The position numbers and the translations under genes were made by a program. The notes beneath the pieces are model-generated. The model made no database searches, had not been told where the DNA came from, and saw only the letters and a program-made list of their open reading frames with translations. From Symsagittifera roscoffensis (taxonomy: Eukaryota > Xenacoelomorpha > Acoela > Convolutidae), in the NCBI RefSeq assembly GCF_963678635.1, contig NC_087062.1:43538395-43602394 (forward strand): DNA of 64,000 nt, read 5' to 3'. How positions within the stretch are numbered: the stretch's first letter is position 1; each line of letters opens with the position of its first letter. Below are positions 63,970 to 64,000 of this stretch, piece after piece.

Positions 63970-64000
63970 GTCTTTCATGACACCACGCAAAAGAAAAATC
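63970..64000 (+). CDS. Possible second exon of the kinase gene
   Basis: The sequence after tgtgtag at 63963-63969 is open in phase 0 and reads VFHDTTQKKN to the window end. It would give a kinase with an altered beta-2 loop, so the acceptor may be wrong. The intron would be 63565-63969. Confidence 0.3.

Overview
The window reads as repeat-dominated nuclear DNA of an invertebrate animal. It is AT-rich, most genes are degraded and nested inside one another, and several classes of eukaryotic retroelement are present. The only host gene I can support is at the right edge: a 32-codon first coding exon of a TBK1/IKK-epsilon-like protein kinase (63469-63564) with a clear splice donor. The element families (Penelope-like with GIY-YIG and a PHD-like insert, LINEs with a PHD finger in ORF1, very large Gypsy elements) would fit a cnidarian or similar invertebrate. 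I cannot name the species.

The centre is a giant Ty3/Gypsy-type LTR retroelement, copy C (33094-57655, about 24.6 kb). It has two ~895-bp LTRs, a candidate primer-binding site, a 2.4-kb leader holding two tandem arrays, gag with zinc knuckles, a retropepsin preceded by a degenerate second retropepsin-like unit, RT, RNase H and integrase. The integrase block is tandemly duplicated (2,115-bp unit). Beyond integrase lie about 10 kb of extra reading frames that ordinary Gypsy elements lack: a degenerate macro (TARG1-like) domain, a coiled-coil protein with a full SGNH-hydrolase signature, a second degenerate SGNH-like domain, and several large unrecognised frames ending in a SUMO-interaction-like motif.

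Two older relatives show that this accessory block is a family trait. Copy A (+, 1-5840) is the 3' end, with the second SGNH-like domain through the last ORF and part of a 3' LTR. Copy B (-, 13468-26671) has both LTRs but large internal deletions that remove the protease, the RT active site, the integrase core, the macro domain and both SGNH domains. Its leader contains a 1.7-kb satellite. Its 5' LTR, leader and flank were tandemly duplicated as a ~3.5-kb unit (about 23.5-27.0 kb and 27.0-30.5 kb).

The other elements are: a restriction-like-endonuclease LINE, degraded (+, 5.9-8.9 kb); an old APE-type LINE with a triplet tail (-, 8.94-12.7 kb); Penelope-like fragments (26.7-27.0, 30.2-30.8, 31.0-33.1 and 57.7-58.3 kb, +); a nearly intact APE-type LINE (58.96-62.61 kb, +) whose ORF1 and ORF2 are in one frame separated by a single UGA followed by CUA; and an unrelated gag fragment (-, 62.6-63.1 kb). 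Copies B and C abut Penelope-like sequence at the same codon, in opposite orientations.

I saw no tRNA or rRNA gene and no CRISPR array. All homology calls were made by eye from sequence patterns. No database search was possible.
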